NCBI GenBank assembly: GCA_018292915.2
Contig: JACVVK020000204.1
Span: 907,001-971,000 of the forward strand
DNA from: Batillaria attramentaria
Lineage: Eukaryota > Mollusca > Gastropoda > Batillariidae
Direction: 5' to 3'
Length of the DNA: 64,000 nucleotides
Positions 20,628 through 33,289 of the stretch are shown one piece after another. The position numbers and the translations under genes were made by a program. The stretch's first letter is position 1, and each line of letters opens with the position of its first letter. Under the pieces are notes generated by a model. The model searched no databases and had not been told where the DNA came from. It saw only the letters and a program-made list of their open reading frames with translations.

Positions 20628-22846
20628 CCCCCCCCCCCCCACCTCCACTTTCCATCCCCATAGAAGACAGATGCTTGTGAAGAGTTGCATAAAATCAGTG
20701 TTCCTTGCAGCTTTCAAAACTGAGGGTCACTGACTATGTCAAATTCAGAGGGCCATTTTGTAAAATCCGTGAAGTACAGCCTCAAAATCTCTGCATCAGA
20801 TTCTGAAATCTGAGTAATTGACGCACGTATGCGCGTAATATGGAACACTGAAAACGTCGCCATATTTATTACTAGCCGCCACACAAATTAAACTATTAGA
20901 AAAGAAAGATAAACACAGTTGTTTTTTCCCCTGACCTTGTTACCAGACAAACAAAAACAGCAGCACATATCTTGCTCAACTTTTCCCTAACTGTATAACA
21001 CATACATCTCTAAATTAAGCCAGCAGCAAACACCCCATCCCCAATCTCTAACGTACGCCAGCAACTATGCCGCCCCCCCCCCCCCTCCGCAATCTCTCAA
21101 TTAAGCTGGCAACTATTACCCCCCCCCCCCCCCACACACACACACACACACACACACAATCTCTAAATTGAGCTGGCAACTACTAGCCCTCCTCACATCT
21201 CTAAATCAGCTACATGATTGTACTACCACGAACCCCCCCCCCCCCAATCTCTCAATTAAGCACGCCCCCCACACATACATCTCTAAATTAAGCTAGTAAA
21301 AAACACCCTTTCCCCATCCCCACCACCAATCTCTAAAGTAAGCCAGCAACTATACCCCCACCCCCAATTAAGCCAGCAACTATTATGTATTGCATAATAG
21401 TTGCTGGCTTAACTGGGGGTGGGGGTATAGTTGCTGGATTGTATGTGCGTTTTATTTGGAACACTGAAAATGATGCCATATTCATCACTAGCCGCCACAC
21501 AAATTAAACTATTAGAAAAGAAAGATAAACAGTTGTTTTCCCCCAGACCTTGTTACCAGACAAAAAAAGCGTACAAAAACAGCAGCACATAATCATCTTG
21601 GTCAACTTTTCCCTAGGATGGAAAATTGCTGAAGGCTGTGCACAAATGAGCAGAGGTGATAAACTGTGACATACACATTTCTAACAGGGCACCTTTCTGT
21701 TTCACATATTGGACACTGCTCGCAGAATTATTTTTTGCCTCCTTTTGTTGTTGTAGGTCATTGAACAGAGGTACACCCATACCCATTGATTAGCAAGTTT
21801 TCACCCAGCAGCACCAATAGGCAGTGATCCATTTCTGACACATTTTTGGGTAAGAAGTAGGCCGATTACATGGCACACACAAGGAGCCCTTTTAAAGCTC
21901 TTCCTATTTTTGTTACTCTACAGTAACATGCGTAAAAGTTGCACAGTATACAGGTCTACATGAGTACAAAACTGCTGAAAACAGATCAACTTAAGTGCAC
22001 AACAAAACCTGGCGATTAACCTCAGTCGCAAGCTCACTGTATAACAGACGTGACGGTGCATGATACTGGTGATGAACATCGAACGTCTAGTGCTGATTTA
22101 AATCTCTAACCTAAGCCAGCAACTATCCCCCCCCTACCCCCCCCCCCCCCCCGGTCTCTAAAGTATGTTAGCGCCACCAACACCCTTCATATCTCTAAAT
22201 ATTTAGCCACCCATCTCACAATCAAGCAACTTCAAGCAAGCAACTAAGACTCCACACACAAACATCTCTAAATTAAGCAAGCAACAAACACCCCGTCCGC
22301 AATCCCTCAAGTAAGCCATCAACCAAGCCCCCCCCCCCCCCCCCATCATCTCTCAATTCAGCTAGCAACTATTACCCCCCCCCCCCCAATCTCTAAATTA
22401 AGCTAGCAGCTACATGATTGTACTACCACAACCCCCCCAACCCCACCCAATCTCAATTAAGCAAGCCCCCCACACATACATCTCTAAATCAAGCTAGTAA
22501 CGAACACCCTTTCCCCATCCCCACCACCAATCACTAAAGTAAGCCAGCAACTATACACCCCCCCCCCCCCCGCATTAAGCCAGCAACTATTACCCCCCCC
22601 CCCCCCGCCCACACACACACACAAAATCTCCAAATTAAGCTCTGAAATAAATTAAGCCGGCAACTACTACCCCCCTTCTCACTCTAAATTAAGCTAGCAA
22701 GCTATTACACTCCCCCCCCCCTCTCTATCTTAAACCCTCCTCCCTCCAGCCACATTTCTAATGTAAGCCAGAAACCAGCCCCCCCCCCCCCCCCCATTCC
22801 TTATTTCTCATTCAGCAAGCAACTCCTACCCCCCCCCCCCCCCACG
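20628..22846. repeat. Poly(C)-studded minisatellite, ~2.2 kb
   Basis: A loosely repeated unit (ATCTCTAAATTAAGC, then YAGCAACTAYTAC, then a run of 8-20 C) appears some twenty times, some with (AC)n after the C-run. Around it lies a direct duplication: about 20840-20995 and 21440-21620 share TAGCCGCCACACAAATTAAA, AGAAAGATAAACA and GACCTTGTTACCAGACAAA. A hairpin (GCCAGCAACTATTA...TAATAGTTGCTGGC) sits at 21374-21414. There is no coding potential. Confidence 0.85.
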
Positions 22847-22967
22847 CATCTCTACAAAAACAACTACTAACTCCTCAGTTGTCCACGATAATGACAAAAA
22901 GTATACATGTACAGTAATAATAATAATAATAATAATGATGATTTGTCTGTGCCAGTAGCATTATCTT

Positions 22968-23103
22968 GTTGGGTGGGTGTTTGGGAGTTTAACGCCCTTT
23001 TCCATGACGTACGGGTGATATCAAACATGGGGCAACAAGAAAAAGGCCAAGATGGGGCAACAAGAAAAAGGCCGGCACAAATATTTGTCCCCAGCCAGGG
23101 TGC
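22968..23103 (-). mobile_element. SINE-B partial copy with internal duplication
   Basis: GGGTGGGTGTTTGGGAGTTTAACGCCC to CAAATATTTGTCCCCAGCCAGG matches the tail and core of SINE-B on the minus strand. A ~28-bp word (GGGGCAACAAGAAAAAGGCC) is tandemly duplicated at about 23029-23073. The tRNA head is missing (5'-truncated). Confidence 0.8.
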
Positions 23104-23109
23104 CGGAAG

Positions 23110-24526
23110 CATAACCTTGGTGGACACACACATAATATATATATATATTTTTTTAATCCACAGCAGCACCTACTGATATATAGATAAAACTGAACAGTGT
23201 GTGTCTGTCTGTGTGCGTGCGATAAAACCTAACTTGAGTTCTCACATCGCGATCAAAACTGGTGATTGTACTCAGGGGGACTTCATGTAGATGTTATACC
23301 ATAGTAACCGGCAATATGTTACAAGCAGAAATTTAGTACTTATGCACTTGCTTCTTGTTTTGCACATAATCATTCAACACTTTGTGAAATCAGAATATCA
23401 AAGCTGATCAGACAGCAATACACGTACATATACCATTAAACTGCCGCAGCCGTGTTTTATAACATAACACACACAATAGTGGCTTCATGTGCACGTCTAG
23501 TACAAACCTCACAACCATGTATGGATGATTTCGAATAATGTACATGAACAGTTGACCAGATCAGTCAATGAGTCAAGATGAAACAAAAAAAAAACCAAAA
23601 TCAACCACCCTCAGCTTATGTGCCATTTTGGCAACTGATGCACTATGAATCATAGTGATGTGTAACTCAGAAAAATGTCATTAACTGTTTCTGGTAAACA
23701 TGGCAATCAATACAAGAGGTTTGGTATATGATGCATGGTACATGTACACACTCTGTTGTGATCCCATGCTTAACCCATCCTGGTGACGTACATACACTCA
23801 CAAACACAAAGTCTAGTACAGGAAGGCCAGCTGAACAGCCTGGTCTATACGTACAGAGCAAGAAAACAAAAAAGAGAAAATGCCAGCACATTTCGTCTTA
23901 GCAAGATCTACAAGAAGTGTACATGTAAACGTGAATGGAATAGCTGATCTGAAAGTTTCGATTTTGACATTTTTGCGGGGGCAATACTCAAGGCATCTAC
24001 ACGTACCACATAACAAAGTGCCATAATGGACAGACAATTGTTTGAAATTAGGATTTCAATTTTAAATTGTAGAAGTGGAAAAATGGTCTCACTGTTAGAT
24101 CATAGCTAAAACAAACTTCATTAAAGTTATTGCATGCAGTGAAACCTACTATAACAATAGTAAGAGACATGTACTAAAACAAAAAAGTATGCCTTGTCAA
24201 TTTTGATATGCAGAAATTGTCCACCTTTACACAGACCACTTTAGCCAGCAACAATAACAACAACAAAAGAGATGGGACTTTATGTATAGACCAGAGACCT
24301 GATGCATGGAGACAGAGACAAGACTAGTGTTAGACTTAGCTCTAATCTCGAACTTAGTATGTCAGCGTGTAGCACCTCTAAGTCCCTGAAACAGTCCTGA
24401 ACTTGCCTCAGTCTCCAATGTTTCATCTCGTTCTAAACTTTTAGTCTCAGTTTAGTCAAGCTAGTCTTATTTATGCTCATACATCAGGCGGCCTGAGGCC
24501 CCAGTGGTCTAAATGCACTATGCCAT
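23110..24526. other. Non-coding stretch, nothing recognised
   Basis: AT-rich unique-looking DNA. No open frame with family resemblance and no terminal repeats. It may be intron or 3' flank of the minus-strand exon candidates at 24527-25471. Confidence 0.45.
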
Positions 24527-24711
24527 TCACTTCAAAAATAGGTATGAAGAACCTGAGGTCATGGCAAACATATAAACACGGAAGGCAGTCCATTGACTTG
24601 TTCCCTCACACCACACAGAGTTAGTTGATTGTACTGCTTTTTTAAGTCCTTTGATGGTAACCACTGCAGAAGTGTCAGGTGGCTCTGGCTGTGCAGCTTG
24701 CTCTGGGAAAT
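24527..24711 (-). CDS. Candidate terminal exon of an unrecognised host gene
   Basis: The minus strand has a pyrimidine-rich acceptor (TCTGTATTTTGTCAG) directly before 24711, then a ~61-residue frame rich in Pro/Glu followed by hydrophobic and aromatic residues (PEPPDTSAVVTIKGLKK, WTAFRVYMFA) ending at a stop at 24527. A second frame is also open for 50 residues, so the reading frame is not secure. No domain is recognised. It lies downstream of two other acceptor-bounded segments on the same strand (24974-25060 and 25361-25471), but their phases do not fit together simply. Confidence 0.25.
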
Positions 24712-24973
24712 CTGACAAAATACAGAAAGATGAAAGAAAATAAATCTCAAGAAACTGACGCTCACATGATTTGAGTTTAGCACTGAAAACTATACATAGC
24801 ATGGCAGAGAAGTGCTGGACAAATTTCCACAAGAGCTGAAAGGAACCCCACAAAACAGACTTCACCTTTTCTCTCCCTCTCTCGCTCACACACACACACA
24901 CACACACACCGCTAATCAGTACATGTTCACATAGACAAAAATTACTTTAGTTTCAAATCATCAAGTTACTTAC

Positions 24974-25060
24974 TGTGGCACAAGTATTTGACATTCTCCT
25001 GTTTGTTGAAATCCAGTGCATTCATTAGGCAGTGTCACGAGCATGAACAACTTTTCTTGC
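24974..25060 (-). CDS. Candidate 87-bp internal exon, unrecognised
   Basis: Bounded on the minus strand by an acceptor (TTTGTTTTCAG) and a strong donor (ACA then GTAAGTAAC). One frame (entered after one base) is open throughout and reads LFMLVTLPNECTGF and a Cys. The other two contain stops. The splice signals are good, but the phase does not match the neighbouring candidates, so it may be a non-coding or decayed exon. Confidence 0.25.
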
Positions 25061-25360
25061 CTGAAAACAAATACATGTACATACATGTACTATACATGTA
25101 CAATGAATTTTTTAAAAACACAATGTGTGTGCCGTTAAATTACAGAGTACATGTATGTGTTTACTGACTGTTTCTAATACTGTCAACCCTGAATCAAATC
25201 CTGACTACATGCATGGCGAAGCCATTGTATGGAACAGTGACTATGCCCTCCAACAACTTTTTTGTTGTTGTTTTTTTCTTTTTAGTTCATGCTGAAGATG
25301 GTCCATATTGTAGAGAGAGAGAGAGAGAACAGTGAATTCACTTATTTGATTGGAGCTCAC

Positions 25361-25471
25361 CATGAACCACTTGCTGCAAGCCATTTCACTGCTTTCAGTG
25401 TCAGAGGATTTCAAAATATGTCTTGCACTTCTATCAGAGCCAGTGAACTTTGCCAAACAATCTTTGGGCAT
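25361..25471 (-). CDS. Candidate 111-bp exon, with a decayed duplicate at 27039-27142
   Basis: The minus strand shows CTACTTTTGCAG before an ATG at 25471, 37 open codons (MPKDCLAKFTGSDRSARHIL then an acidic/Ser stretch and CSKWFM), then GTGAGC. The same block with the same borders recurs at 27039-27142 with deletions and a stop, so the exon-like unit was duplicated together with its adjacent (CA)n. I do not recognise the peptide. Confidence 0.3.
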
Positions 25472-25523
25472 CTGCAAAAGTAGAGTAAATGTCTCACTGC
25501 ACCAGCATACACTAAGAAAAAAG

Positions 25524-25529
<6 letters not shown>

Positions 25530-25583
<54 letters not shown>
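25530..25583. repeat. (CA)n microsatellite
   Basis: About 27 CA units next to the duplicated exon-like block. A corresponding (CA)n lies at 27187-27223 next to the second copy. Confidence 0.97.
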
Positions 25584-25584
<1 letters not shown>

Positions 25585-25640
25585 ATAGACACATCTACAC
25601 CTCTAGCAGATTATTCAACTTCAAAGTAATACCAAAGACA

Positions 25641-26320
25641 TTAGAGAGAGATAGCAAGCGTTCGTCGGCCAACCTTCGTCGGGATTCCCCACAATTTTCG
25701 CCGACTGCGCATGCGCGCATATTGAAGAGCCGACGAGCATCCGTATCTTCGTCGTAAAAACAGGCTGAAATCCGAAGATGAGTTCGTTCGCTATTTCTTG
25801 TCTTTTCTTAGAGGTTTGAAGGTTTAAACTGAGTTTTACTTTGTTTTGAACATCATATTTATTGACCGATATGATCTTTCGCATCGGTAACGGTACGGCG
25901 CTTGTACATTTTGGCCTGTGAAATGGGTACCACTTTTGGCAAGTTTGATCTACCATGATGGTAAACATCGCACAAGTGACCTCCCTTGTCTCTCGTCAAC
26001 CTGTGAAATGTCGGGATTTTTTTTTTTGCAGGATAGGTACAAAAAGTATTCGATTCAGTGTGCTCTTACTTTTGCTTCCGGCTGATAAACACTAATGTGT
26101 TCATGTAGAAGACACTTGATAGCATGCACGAGTACAAACAATTTATTGAAAAAACAATGACTCATACAGATCGAGTGAAGGGACACCACTCTGTCGCGAA
26201 CGCGTATCGCCGACGAAGGCCGCTGCTATGCTACAGATTTGTGCGCGCGTCTTCGGCTCCTAATCACGTCATGAAACGACGAAGAATGTTAGCCGACGAA
26301 CGCCTGCTATCTCTCTCTAA
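25641..26320. mobile_element. MITE-like element with ~30-bp TIRs
   Basis: TTAGAGAGAGATAGCAAGCG followed by TTCGTCGGC at 25641 is mirrored at the right end (GCCGACGAACGCCTGCTATC...) finishing at 26320, with one or two mismatches. The inner parts also show dispersed inverted CGTCGGC/GCCGACG words. No coding region, so it is non-autonomous; I cannot assign a superfamily or a secure target duplication. Confidence 0.75.
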
Positions 26321-27160
26321 AATTACTCTGATTTCCACGTATATATATATAGCAAAGGCAATGATGCAGTACTCCAATAGTCAGTGGGGGGGGGGGGGGG
26401 GTATTCTGCACTTGGATGTTAAGTACAGCTTGCTAGCTAGTGACATGCTGCATAGTGGAAATGGGATACATGTATGTTATTCAATTTCAGTTATGGTGAT
26501 TAATTAAGCAAGTCACATTTATACCAAGAATTACTCATGTATACAACTTTGAGTGGTCATACCTCTGATAAGTTCCATGAAGAAGTGCATGTGTTCACAA
26601 CTAGGTCTAGTATAGGCTTCAGTTTTTACTTGTGGGATGATATTCCAGAATTCCAATTCCATTCATCATCAGAGGAATTGTGTGCCATACTTAATGCTGC
26701 TGGCATTTCAGTAAATCTGGAGGAAAAAAAAACAAAAAACCATTGATAAACTTGCACTTTTTTCCGATGACATGAATCCACACACTGAAAAACTTGTCAA
26801 AACCAAATAAGTGAATTGTTTTATTTACAAAGTTTGAATAATAACAGAGGATACAATGCTTATTGCATGAAACTAGTGGCAGAGCAGAATCTATTGACAA
26901 GCATGCATCACAGTACTGATTAACCAGTAATGGCAGTATACCATAGGTATTATGCACTTTCGTGTTTACAGACACTAAGTATAGCTCACATGATAGTCAT
27001 TAAAATGACGCTGTCTTACCTTTTTAATCGAAGCTCACCATGAAGCGACTGCTGCAAGTCATTTCAGTGTCAGAGGATTTCAGAATATGTCCCACACTTT
27101 CAAATCAGAGCCAGTGAACTTTCCCATGTAATCTCTAGGCATCTGCAAAAGTAGAGTAAA
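26321..27160. other. Non-coding stretch including a G-run and the duplicated exon-like block
   Basis: A run of about 16 G at 26385-26401. 27039-27142 (minus) is a decayed second copy of the exon-like block at 25361-25471. Otherwise nothing recognised. Confidence 0.5.
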
Positions 27161-27182
27161 TCTCTCAATACATACACATATG

Positions 27183-27228
<46 letters not shown>

Positions 27229-27463
27229 CGCACATGGTAGACACACTTCTTATAATTATTCAACTTCTAATCATAAGGTCCCCAGCCCCTACCCCCCCCC
27301 CCCCCTCCCCCCACAACACATACTGGGTTTCAACAGATCTGCTGAGAGCTGCACTTACTTTTTTCTTTTCTTTTGCCAAAAAAAAAAAAAAAGGAGGGGG
27401 GGGGTTAAGGGAAACACTGAGTGAACCTACAGAGGGGAAATGTTTACGGAAGGCTGAGATCGT

Positions 27464-27512
<49 letters not shown>
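27183..27512. repeat. Cluster of simple repeats: (CA)n, poly(C), poly(A), (CA)n
   Basis: (CA)n at 27187-27223, C-runs at 27290-27312, A-run then G-run at 27379-27404, (CA)n at 27469-27511. All long frames here are artefacts. Confidence 0.95.
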
Positions 27513-27748
27513 GCTATGAAAAACGTTCAACACTCTAAATGTACATACTTTCAGTTTCACAACGTCAAGTTTCACTACGAGCATGACCCACTTTTACTAG
27601 CCAGGGACTTGATGGGTCTTCCACAGCAAATAACTACTTTTCCAGACTTTTTGCACTGCTGCGAACGTGACACAGATCTGTCGCCACCCCGAATTTGCCA
27701 TCAAATAAATCAGTGCGCGGAAAAGAGCAAAAATTTTGAGATACTTAC

Positions 27749-27950
27749 TTGTTTTGACGTTGAAGCGACCGCCAGCGGCTGGATACTGGGGGCCGCCATT
27801 GATGTCAGTCAAGCCAAGGTGAAGGACGGGGCAAGACAACCAATGGAAAAAGCGGCAGTCCCATTCGCATTCATGAGTGTCATTCGCATTCATGAGTCTC
27901 ATTCCCGGCGACCGCTGATTGGCTAACTGTCCCATTCGCCCCTGTCCCAT
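27749..27950 (-). promoter_or_regulatory. Candidate host promoter and first exon (minus strand)
   Basis: On the minus strand, two CCAAT boxes in opposite orientations (ATTGG at 27840-27846, CCAAT within GATTGGC at 27918-27924) lie in a locally CpG-richer segment with a 14-bp direct repeat (CATTCGCATTCATGAGT). Downstream is ATGGCGGCC, a YY1-like start context, and then a strong donor GTAAGT at 27748. This is the arrangement of a TATA-less promoter and first exon, and could serve the minus-strand exon candidates to the left. No transcript evidence exists here. Confidence 0.3.
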
Positions 27951-28018
27951 TCCGGACGGAGACCCATCCTCATATTTGATTCAACTTCTATTTACACTCT
28001 TGACCTAGACAGCACGGT

Positions 28019-28115
28019 CACAGTTCCAAAGAGAAGAAGTATCCAGTAACAGGTCCAACACTGGTCGCAATATAACAAAAATTAATAACTCCAGAGGCTG
28101 AGCAGGAAGATGACT
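28019..28115. repeat. Fragment of the LTR-like sequence of 17228-18523
   Basis: ATCCAGTAACAGGTCCAACACTGGTC and ACTCCAGAG words match 18180-18250 in the same order. No further extent is recognisable on either side. Confidence 0.6.
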
Positions 28116-29352
28116 ATAGCGAGGGTACGAGGGTATTTCTTTTTTTAACCCCTCACTCACGTCTGCACTGCCAGTCGTTAGGAATAAGTAATGTTGGGCT
28201 TCACCTGCGAACTGGTTTATTGCGCCTAGGAGATAATAAGTTGCAATATTTACTGTATATGCGCTATTTATCTTTGTTTTACCTAGTTGTAATTTCTATT
28301 TGCTTTCTATGCTTTTTGGTAACCAGTAGTTCGATAAATTAGCATGAAGGTGCAGCGTCTCCTGCATGTCCTAGGTGCATGCCCCGTAGACCTGTTTGCA
28401 TGAGTTGTCCAACGTTACTCTTTTTCAAGTAGTGCAGACACACTCTGCCGCGAATTAGTCTTTGTGGCTTGCGCGGCGTTAAGCCCTAAAAACTCACTCA
28501 CTCACTGCTCCCTGACATCTCACCATCATTCTTTGTTACTATCGTTTCACACTAAAACTACCCCTCCCCTCCTGTTTCATTACTTTTTTATATGTCCCCC
28601 ATCACGTGTGGTGGGGCGTTAAGTAACGGTTTGATTTGTCAGACAGTTCCATTGCACTTCGGAACTGTTTCGAGCAGTTCCGTCGCACCCAGGAACTGTT
28701 TATTTGACTGCATAACTGAATGGAACAAGGATCAAATCAAATAAGACTCTTTATCGTCTATGGGATATCTAGCGTCACCATATAGATGTTTGTATAGATG
28801 TCTCAAATCAAAAACTCCCCGGTATGACGACTGAATCGTGTATAGCTGGACTGATCCACCTGTTCCCTTAGGATAGCTGTCCCTTTCCCCCATAATGTGC
28901 TCCTGTTGTGGTGGGGACGTTAAACCCTAGCTTATTTACCAGGATGTTTGGTTTGTTTGTTTTTGTTTCCTCACAGGAGAATGCCATAGGCAGGCGATGT
29001 ACTCAGTTACATTAAATAAGCCTTAATGTAGTATAAACTATTTTGAAAATGGCCGAAACAGTTGAAATATCTTAGGGCCGTTTTGCACTGTGCCGAGGTA
29101 ATCACAAAAACCTCTACTTATGGCGTTTGTTAATATGCACTGCTCGTTCGACAAGTCTCTAATGGCCATGAATATCACGTGCCTACATTGGTAACTTGTC
29201 CAATTCTTGAAACAATGACTTTGAACTAAGTAGCAAACCTAACATGTGAAATGGTTTTGTAAACTTTGTTGTTGTTGTTGTTGCTGTCTTGATCTTGTGT
29301 TTAAGACAAGTGCATGAACTCTGGTCAGTATCCATATTATAATTAACTTCGT

Positions 29353-29405
<53 letters not shown>

Positions 29406-31301
29406 TAGCAAACAAACAAAAACAACTGACGGCTCAATGCTGCTTTTTTGTAGTGATTCAATAGGCATGACTGTATTAATTGTGATAAACATGTTTAGAT
29501 GACATCAAAGTTTGCGGAAAAAATGAGAACTGTTCAGTTTGATGTTCGTTAGATATAATTATCTTTGTTTTCATTCATTTGAAACTGTATGTTACGAGCA
29601 TGGCTGTGTCTTTTTGTTTGTGTTTTGTTTGTATGTTGTAAGATAACAGCTGTATTGTTCTTTTCAGTGAAGATTGAGTGAGACAGAGTTCATATTGTGT
29701 TTTAGTAATGTAAATCTGTTTCCCGTGATCCAGAAGTTTCTATTGTTATCACGAGTATTCGAGAAGTGGTGACCTTGTTTTTGACTGTAGCCTATTTTGC
29801 CTCGGGCGGCGGCATGCACTTAGTGTCAAGGGTTCAGTCGCTGTCACACTCCATTTGCATTCGACTCCGTCACGCAAGCTTCCATCATGTATACCACGTT
29901 CTCACACACATGCACACGTCCCACGACATAAACAAAGGCAAGGGTTTTGTACACACACTTTACGTACCAGAAACCGAGTGACAAGATACAAAAACCAATA
30001 CAAATTACCACCGGCCAAGACCGCGCTGACAGCGTCCGACGGGTGGATTTACTACTTTAGGTAACGCTGTCGTTACCTGGAGACCTAACTACAACTGTCT
30101 GTGGCTCACTACTAAGAATGCCCGGATGCCATACTTATGACCGTGTGAGTCTGCCTTGCGTGGTCCCTGCCGGACGACGACCAAGAGCTGGGCGGCAACT
30201 CCCTCCTGGCGACGTTCCCGGATCCCAGCTGTCCTGAGATGTCCAACGAAGTCCCAGTGAAGTAATACGTGCGGTCCACGACCCCCAGGGTTCCTCTAGC
30301 GACGTGGTGCACCGCACGTCCACGGAACGAGGTTCGGCTCCCTGCCGAAGAAGAGTGCCCCCGCTCTCAAGGCTCTGTTACTTGTGGCACCGGCTGTGCG
30401 CCATCAGACTAGGAAGTCACTCCAGCTTGATACCGGCCGAGCGCCGCCGCTTCGTCTGCTGCTGTCCTGACGAAGGCCCACCGCAGACCGCTGTCGCATA
30501 GAGAACATTCGTTGTAATACAAGTGTTGATAACATTACACACGTCATATAGTATGCATTCCGGCATTCAGTTTACTCCCGAGCCACAGTAAAAATACAAC
30601 TGTTATAATACTACTTTCTGGCGATTCTACCAACAAGTCTTTCCAAGACAATATCCTAACACTTCCCCCAACAAGGGCGAACTGGAGCTACTGGTGACAG
30701 TACGAAAAAAAAAACAATCTGGAGTCTAGGGCTGTCATGCCTTTCCCCCTAAAACCCCCTGAAGACGATATAGCTAAAGGTGTATATCACGTGTCAATAC
30801 AAACTAGCGGTCACGTGATAAACATTACACTAACGGACCAATGGCAATAGCGTAACACAGAATTCACAACACACACTCCTCGCACAAATCATGACAAACA
30901 CACTAAACACTGGCATCATGCACGCGGTACTCTGTCCGTGACACCATCTAGAACGTCAGCTTAACTGAACAGTGAAGTGGCCCCCTCTCGGCTTGCACGT
31001 GGCAAAGCGCTACACGCACTGAAAAAATATACAAATCAAATTAGTGCAGTGTGAAATTATGTCCGACTCGCAGGTCGTGACAGTCGCTCGGAAATTTCGT
31101 GCAAATCGCTTCGTTATGACTTGTTTATGGAAGGTGTTATATAACGCGCCCAGGTTCGGCGGGCAGGTACTCCATTATTCTGGACTCTTCTTAAGTTTTA
31201 AAATGGTAAGAAGGTGATTCACGTTCTGATTTTTGATTGGTTCTTTTATAATAGTGGTTCAGAATGTGCTAAATGCTGTGTCTGTGTATAAGACCCTGAG
31301 A

Positions 31302-31382
<81 letters not shown>

Positions 31383-32954
31383 ACGAGAGAAGCTTGTATG
31401 TGCGAAGCTTGAAAGTGCTGTGTAACACGAGAGAAGTGCAGTAATAAATTCCACACTGTAATAACTTTTCTACGCGCTCACGAGTCTTTGTGTGAGTGAA
31501 AGAGACCTTAAGCAGTCTACAGGAACTCGCTACGCGAGGAGTGTTCGCCTGTGTGCGTCATCGTATTCCCTCGATTAGCCGAAGGACTCTCCAAACATTC
31601 TCCACACGTAACAATGTATAGTTACAACTTCATTTGACTCAATGGGAAATGTTTTCCAAACAGTTGAAGAAGATTTTGTAGGGAAAAATATGGACGAGCA
31701 TTTCAGCTAAGAATTAATGTGAAATGATTTTGAAACATCGCTTATTTCGCAAACATTCCTCAATTAGCTATCAATTAGCGCCTTTAGTTGATGGATAGTG
31801 AAGAGAATAGTCCAAAGAAACAACTACAGCATGATTCTCTGTGTTTGTTGTGAGTGCTCCTAGTGCACACACGAGATACTCAGGACCAGAAATGTTGTGA
31901 CTGTTCCGCGATACGTGGTGGATAGGATCTGAAACTCCGATTTTCCATAATTTATTTTCGCCGGTATCAGGGGTCAACCTCAATATTCGAGAACATGCCG
32001 CCACCAGTTTTGATCGTGGTGTGAGGTTTTATTGTGCACATGTAGACAGACAGTAGACTAGTTGTTGTTTAATGTAGAGATAGAAGAGAAGGACAGTGAG
32101 GAAGATAAAGGGAGAAGAAGAAGGAGAGAGACAGGAAGGGCTGGTTTGGCTGGCGCACCTGACCAAATACCCGCAGGATTGTAAATACTGGTTATGTTTT
32201 ACCCATGCGGTGGTAACCTAGCCAGTGTTAAGACGCTTACTTTTCATGATGAAATGATAATGATAAAAATGAGGATTTGCCTGGCGCCCAACCTCCTGCT
32301 GGAACTCTGGACATCTCACAATAGCAGAATACCAATACATACACATAACCTACACATTCAATACACGGTACACGCACAGGTCAAGGTCTTGACTCGAGGT
32401 CAAGGTCTTGACTCGAGTTCAAGGTCATTAACGCTGTCTGTTGTGAATTTCAATATACCGTTTTCGAAGAAACAACAAATACTAGAGGCGACAAACTTAG
32501 CGTAATGATAGTCATTGATGAGATCTCATTTGAATGACCTTCACCCAAGGTCAAGGCCATACAAACAGTTTTGGGGAAAACTGTAATGTTACCAGGACCT
32601 AAGAAACACCAGAGACACCTTACTTTTCTTGATGATAGTAATTGATCAGATTTTTTACAAACATACTCTTTTGAATGACCTTGACAATTGTCACAAGGGA
32701 GCCATGGAGGCAGTTGCCTCTCTAGTTGTCGCTGGTTATGCGCCACTGTGTAATGAAAAGAGTCTGTTTTTCTTTGTATGCATGGAATGTTGTGAATGGT
32801 CGTGATACAGCGGTCTATGATGAACTGCTTGATCAGTTGGATTCACGCTTAAAACGTTGCCGTGGCCCCTTCTGCTGCCACACGTTCTTCCCCCCCCCCC
32901 CCACACACACACACACACACACATCTGCAGTCTTTATGAATCCTGCAAGAAGTG
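28116..32954. other. Long non-coding stretch with SINE scraps and microsatellites
   Basis: Two short pieces (28604-28640 and 28905-28935) carry a GTGGTGGGGACGTTAAAC-like core shared with the SINE-B tail, suggesting decayed relatives. (CA)n at 29353-29403 and (GT)n at about 31302-31381. A GC-rich segment at 30070-30500 has no recognised coding capacity. 32380-32420 has a tandem TCAAGGTCTTGACTCGAG. (CA)n at 32903-32924. I find no gene. Confidence 0.5.
31302..31381. repeat. (GT)n microsatellite, ~40 units
   Basis: Uninterrupted GT dinucleotides; the longest such tract in the window. Confidence 0.98.
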
Positions 32955-33258
32955 CTGCGGAAAATTCCAGTTTTCATCAGTAGTGTAACTGTATGTAGTC
33001 GTGCGATTTTCGGTCTACGTGGATTCTCACTAGCTTCACGTTCCCTTACCAACTAACGCTCTACCCGCGAGCGGACGCTCCTCTGATCAGCTGTGTGATA
33101 GGGGAGAGAGACAACCGAGTTTTTCTGAGATAGCCCGATGAATAGCCCCAGTGGATTGCTCACACATTGCCATACTACTATTTTACGGGTACCAGCAACT
33201 GCGCACGACTTTCATCTAGTCAGTAGTTGTTGAACATAAGTTTCGTGTTTTTTTTATT

Positions 33259-33289
<31 letters not shown>

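Noticed and set aside
30112..30501. GC-rich short ORFs on both strands
   Set aside because: No family resemblance and no splice or promoter context; probably chance frames in GC-rich DNA.
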